In this document: positions 63,223 to 64,000 of the stretch, piece by piece | Position numbering within the stretch: position 1 is the stretch's first letter | Layout: each line of letters opens with the position of its first letter | Assembly: GCA_016711435.1 (NCBI GenBank) | Contig: JADJSY010000003.1 | Coordinates: 233,956 to 297,955 of the forward strand | DNA: 64,000 bases | Direction of reading: 5' to 3' | Source: Lewinellaceae bacterium | Lineage (GTDB): Bacteria; Bacteroidota; Bacteroidia; Chitinophagales; Saprospiraceae | Translations under genes and position numbers: made by a program | The notes under the pieces: generated by a model | The model's database searches: none | The model's input: only the letters and a program-made list of their open reading frames with translations | Told to the model about the DNA's origin: nothing

Positions 63223-63975
63223 CTACACCCGGTCTTCCAGTACAAACATCAGGTTTTTACTTTCTCCCGTAGCCACGTCGATCAGTTCTGCGTGTTTGGT
63301 GGAGGTAAAAGAACCCATGTCGCTGTCGCCGTTAATCAGGATGGCGCCGGTCAGAATGATATACCGGCATTTGAATTTTGTTTGTGCCAGTAATTCCCTG
63401 ATTCGTTTGTCGATGGCCTCATAAATGACCTCGGTGGCTTCTTTCAGCGGTATCGGAGCGTCCAGAATCCGGTCTCCCTGTTGCAGCAGTATTTGTTCCA
63501 GGGTATTCATCTGATAATCCAGATCATTCACATGGCCATCAATAATGGCATGGTTGGTCAACTTCTGTAATCCTGCCATGGCGGCGCCGCAGCAATCTGA
63601 ACTTTTATATTGCCCGATGCGGTGAATTTTGCCCAAGTTTCCGTCTTTGGAAATACCGATGTGTGGGCCGTAGTATATAAAAACGGCCCCATCGTCGGGG
63701 ACATGGCTGGAAAATGCCTTCATGCCGGTTAACCCGACAAACGGGAATCCGTCCAGGCCGCCTAATTTGAAAGGGCCTAAAAACTCGGTTGCCCGCGCGG
63801 GGTATTGTATGCTGTTCACGTCGTCGCAGCACAGGCTGTCAGCCAGCATGACCTGCCCCGGTTCCAGGTCTAAAACGTCTTCGACAAATAAAATTGTTTT
63901 GTTTACCGCATCGATGGTGGAAACGGCATTGGGATAATGTTGCCGTACAATGGCTAATTTTTCTCTTTTTTTCAT
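63223..63975 (-). CDS. LCIB-type (theta/beta) carbonic anhydrase-like protein
   Basis: 250 residues matching the LCIB family: DSLCCDDVNSIQYPA (the zinc Cys and neighbouring Asp), FKLGGLDGFPFVGLTGMKAF followed by SSHVPDDGAVFIYYGPHIGI (zinc His) and SSDCCGAAMAGLQK (second Cys). LCIB proteins are beta-CA-like, first known from algal CO2-concentrating mechanisms; some have CA activity. No signal peptide, so cytoplasmic. It is the first gene of a likely minus-strand operon with the hybrid kinase (49-base gap) and the receiver. The call is by motif order; activity is not shown. Confidence 0.75.
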   Translation of the reverse strand: MKKREKLAIVRQHYPNAVSTIDAVNKTILFVEDVLDLEPGQVMLADSLCCDDVNSIQYPARATEFLGPFKLGGLDGFPFVGLTGMKAFSSHVPDDGAVFIYYGPHIGISKDGNLGKIHRIGQYKSSDCCGAAMAGLQKLTNHAIIDGHVNDLDYQMNTLEQILLQQGDRILDAPIPLKEATEVIYEAIDKRIRELLAQTKFKCRYIILTGAILINGDSDMGSFTSTKHAELIDVATGESKNLMFVLEDRV

Positions 63976-64000
63976 GCAGGAGGGAATGTAAGAAGTTATC

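Overview
The window looks like chromosomal DNA of a Bacteroidota bacterium, most likely of the Saprospiria type. The support is several proteins with type IX secretion (T9SS) C-terminal domains (10639-11691, 20581-23330, 47983-49668, 57875-59615), a SusC-like/OMP_b-brl TonB receptor, A-rich leaders without clear Shine-Dalgarno sites, candidate TAnnTTTG promoter boxes, and an EAD11-type adaptor protein. No rRNA, tRNA, CRISPR array, integrase or intact insertion sequence was seen.

Layout. 1-3.6 kb: end of an M20 peptidase, an FKBP isomerase, a GT39-type glycosyltransferase and a GNAT acetyltransferase. 3.8-8.5 kb: a three-gene operon joining a serine hydrolase/D-aminoacylase fusion to DgcN-like and dipeptide epimerase/DgcA-like enzymes, which looks like D-amino-acid or murein-peptide catabolism. 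8.9-11.7 kb: a fasciclin protein, a slipin and a T9SS leucine-rich protein. 12.1-12.7 kb: an isolated EAD11-winged-helix protein. 13.2-20.5 kb: a four-gene Planctomycetes-style operon (PSCyt1/DUF1549/DUF1553, DUF1501, NHL propeller, cytochrome-c/LRR/chitobiase-like membrane protein). 20.6-29 kb: a GEVED surface protein, a methyltransferase, glutamate racemase, an SGNH hydrolase, a YdjM-like membrane protein and a quinone oxidoreductase. 29.6-37 kb: NYN-cold-shock protein, a large Asp-box protein and a TonB receptor. 37-51.8 kb: mostly housekeeping metabolism (thioesterase, M1 peptidase, enoyl-CoA hydratase, FNR plus ferredoxin, acyltransferase, EngB, HMG-CoA-lyase-like enzyme, MFS transporter). 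52-60.5 kb: a beta-barrel protein, small unknown proteins, pentapeptide protein, DUF3109, RNase Z, PlsC, M28 peptidase and a Kazal-META lipoprotein. 60.6-64 kb: an LCIB-type carbonic-anhydrase-like protein upstream of a CNB hybrid histidine kinase and a response regulator.

The most unusual feature is the intergenic DNA. Nearly every gap between genes holds a large inverted repeat whose arms are built from short repeated phrases (for example GTTATTGGTTATTAGT, GTGTTTGGTGTTTAGT, GAGGAAT heptamers, GTGAGTCGTGAATC, GTTGAGAGGTTGAG). Arms abut stop or start codons, sometimes supply the stop codon, and in one case (RNase Z) appear to have replaced the gene's 3' end. At least seven families recur at two to four loci in this window. 

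Two cautions. About ten genes are split by single-base frameshifts, often at homopolymers, and four intergenic patches are absurdly G/C-homopolymeric; both look more like sequencing or consensus errors than biology, so I annotate split genes as single loci. All functional assignments are from reading motifs, not from database searches.
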